34,570 nt of DNA from assembly GCF_000740775.1 (NCBI RefSeq), contig NZ_JFGS01000035.1:1-34570 (forward strand), given 5' to 3'. The notes beneath the pieces were generated by a model. The model saw nothing but the letters and a program-made list of their open reading frames with translations. It searched no databases and had not been told where the DNA came from. The first letter of the stretch is position 1, and the number at the start of each line of letters is the position of its first letter. This document shows positions 33,768-34,570 of this stretch, piece by piece. This DNA comes from Haematobacter missouriensis. GTDB lineage: Bacteria; Pseudomonadota; Alphaproteobacteria; Rhodobacterales; Rhodobacteraceae. A program made the position numbers and the translations under genes.

Positions 33768-34570
33768 TGGCGGCTGACGTGTACTGAACCGTCCAGAGCG
33801 TCATCTCCATGCGCTGCAAATCGGGAAATTCGACCAGGAATGACCGGAGATTTGTAGACTTCTGGTGAATTCTTGCCAGCTTGCGAACGTTTTCCGTTTC
33901 GGCACGGATGCGAACGCCTTTTTCAGCGACCTGCCAACTATTGGATGGTTGCGGCGTCGGCCAATCGGCGGGCGGGTCAGCCTGATCTGGCGGGGCATCC
34001 TGTCCCCTGCCCGGGCGCGCATCGCGAGCGGGTAGGAGTGAACTGCAGCTCGTGCTGCCAGATGGTAAGCCATGTTCGATCATACCGCGCGGATGGGGAA
34101 AGCCCAATACCCCCCGAACACCCGCACCTCGGCAGCCTAAGGCGAATAGCCCAACACTTCTTGGGCATCAGCGACTGTCTTCTGGGCGGTCGCGAGTTCT
34201 CTGCGCAGCCCTGGTGGAGGAGCCGCAGGACGCACCCCCTGTCGCTGCGGAATGGCGCGATCCGGGTGGAGAGGTGCTGCATACCTTCACGCATTTCCAC
34301 CTGCCTCGTCCTGCGCGTGGCCGTGGCCGCAGATACGCTCGGGAACAGCGGCTGTGCGTCTGGTGTCACGCGCACTGACGGGGCGCCGGTGTAATCCGTC
34401 CCGGATCCCGCGGTAGCGGTGGGCGCAGTTCTTCCCCATCCTTGACCGGATGCTCGCCGCCATGCCAGTTCTGTTCAGCAACACAGGGATGACAATGGTC
34501 GCAGCAACCGATGTTTTAGGACATCCGCATCCATAACTGAATCGGATCGGTTGTTCCGCGCCTGCGTCGG
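33768..34570. other. Gene-free right end with a TIR-like sequence
   Basis: No open frame here shows a recognisable domain. TTTTTCAGCGACCTGC (33919-33934) matches the right end of the 14209-14357 element at 14 of 16 positions. No partner end was found, so it may be a solitary insertion-sequence end or an element that continues past the window. Confidence 0.5.

Noticed and set aside
33631-34107. Minus-strand open frame containing a fairly protein-like stretch (VAEKGVRIRAETENV)
   Set aside because: The protein-like part is short, crosses the TIR-like site and overlaps the esterase 3' end. No domain was recognised.
1-34570. tRNA, rRNA, CRISPR array or riboswitch
   Set aside because: I looked for cloverleaf-like CCA ends, regular spaced repeats and known aptamer cores and found none that I could support.

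Overview
The window looks like chromosomal or large-replicon DNA from an alphaproteobacterium, most likely order Rhodobacterales. The basis is high GC with strong GC third positions, TRAP carboxylate transporters, an Fe-S fumarase next to a LysR regulator, and long runs of genes joined by ATGA/GTGA/TGATG overlaps. No rRNA, tRNA or CRISPR array was seen. The genus is not resolved.

Layout. (1) 1-860: a decayed IS481-type transposase and an AT-rich promoter region. (2) 862-7161: a C4-dicarboxylate TRAP transporter (dctPQM, plus strand) ending at a strong terminator, convergent with a minus-strand operon methyltransferase-lysR-class I fumarase. The two promoters share a short motif. (3) 7162-8988: gene-poor, with a glycosidase-like pseudogene. 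(4) 8989-13854, minus strand: an acyl-CoA ligase with an orphan amino-acid/aromatic-type ABC binding protein, then hchA coupled to a LuxR-type regulator. (5) 14209-14357: a MITE-like element. (6) 14581-18387, minus strand: an ABC importer of the FecBCD fold behind a TrmO gene and a frameshifted Mop/TOBE (molybdenum-binding) gene, which suggests an oxyanion such as molybdate rather than iron. (7) 18870-33767: a catecholate siderophore island. It has entE-, aryl-carrier- and entF-like genes (minus), a cytochrome b561 (plus), a seven-gene minus-strand set (YncE-like propeller, FecBCD-type ABC importer, TRAP DctQ, DctM, DctP) and an IroE/BesA-like siderophore esterase (plus). (8) 33768-34570: no gene, one TIR-like sequence.

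How the island may work. The EntE-like protein would activate 2,3-dihydroxybenzoate (DHB) and load it on the free-standing carrier. The EntF-like synthetase (serine code identical to EntF as I recall it) would condense it with serine and release or cyclise the product. The ABC system would re-import the iron complex, the esterase would hydrolyse it, and the b561 might supply electrons. Two things are unusual. No gene for making DHB (entA, entC, isochorismatase) is present here. A complete TRAP carboxylate transporter is fused by 4-bp overlaps to the siderophore ABC genes. An attractive but unproven reading is that the TRAP system imports an aryl acid precursor or a DHB-serine breakdown product. 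No TonB-dependent receptor, exporter or phosphopantetheinyl transferase is visible in the window.
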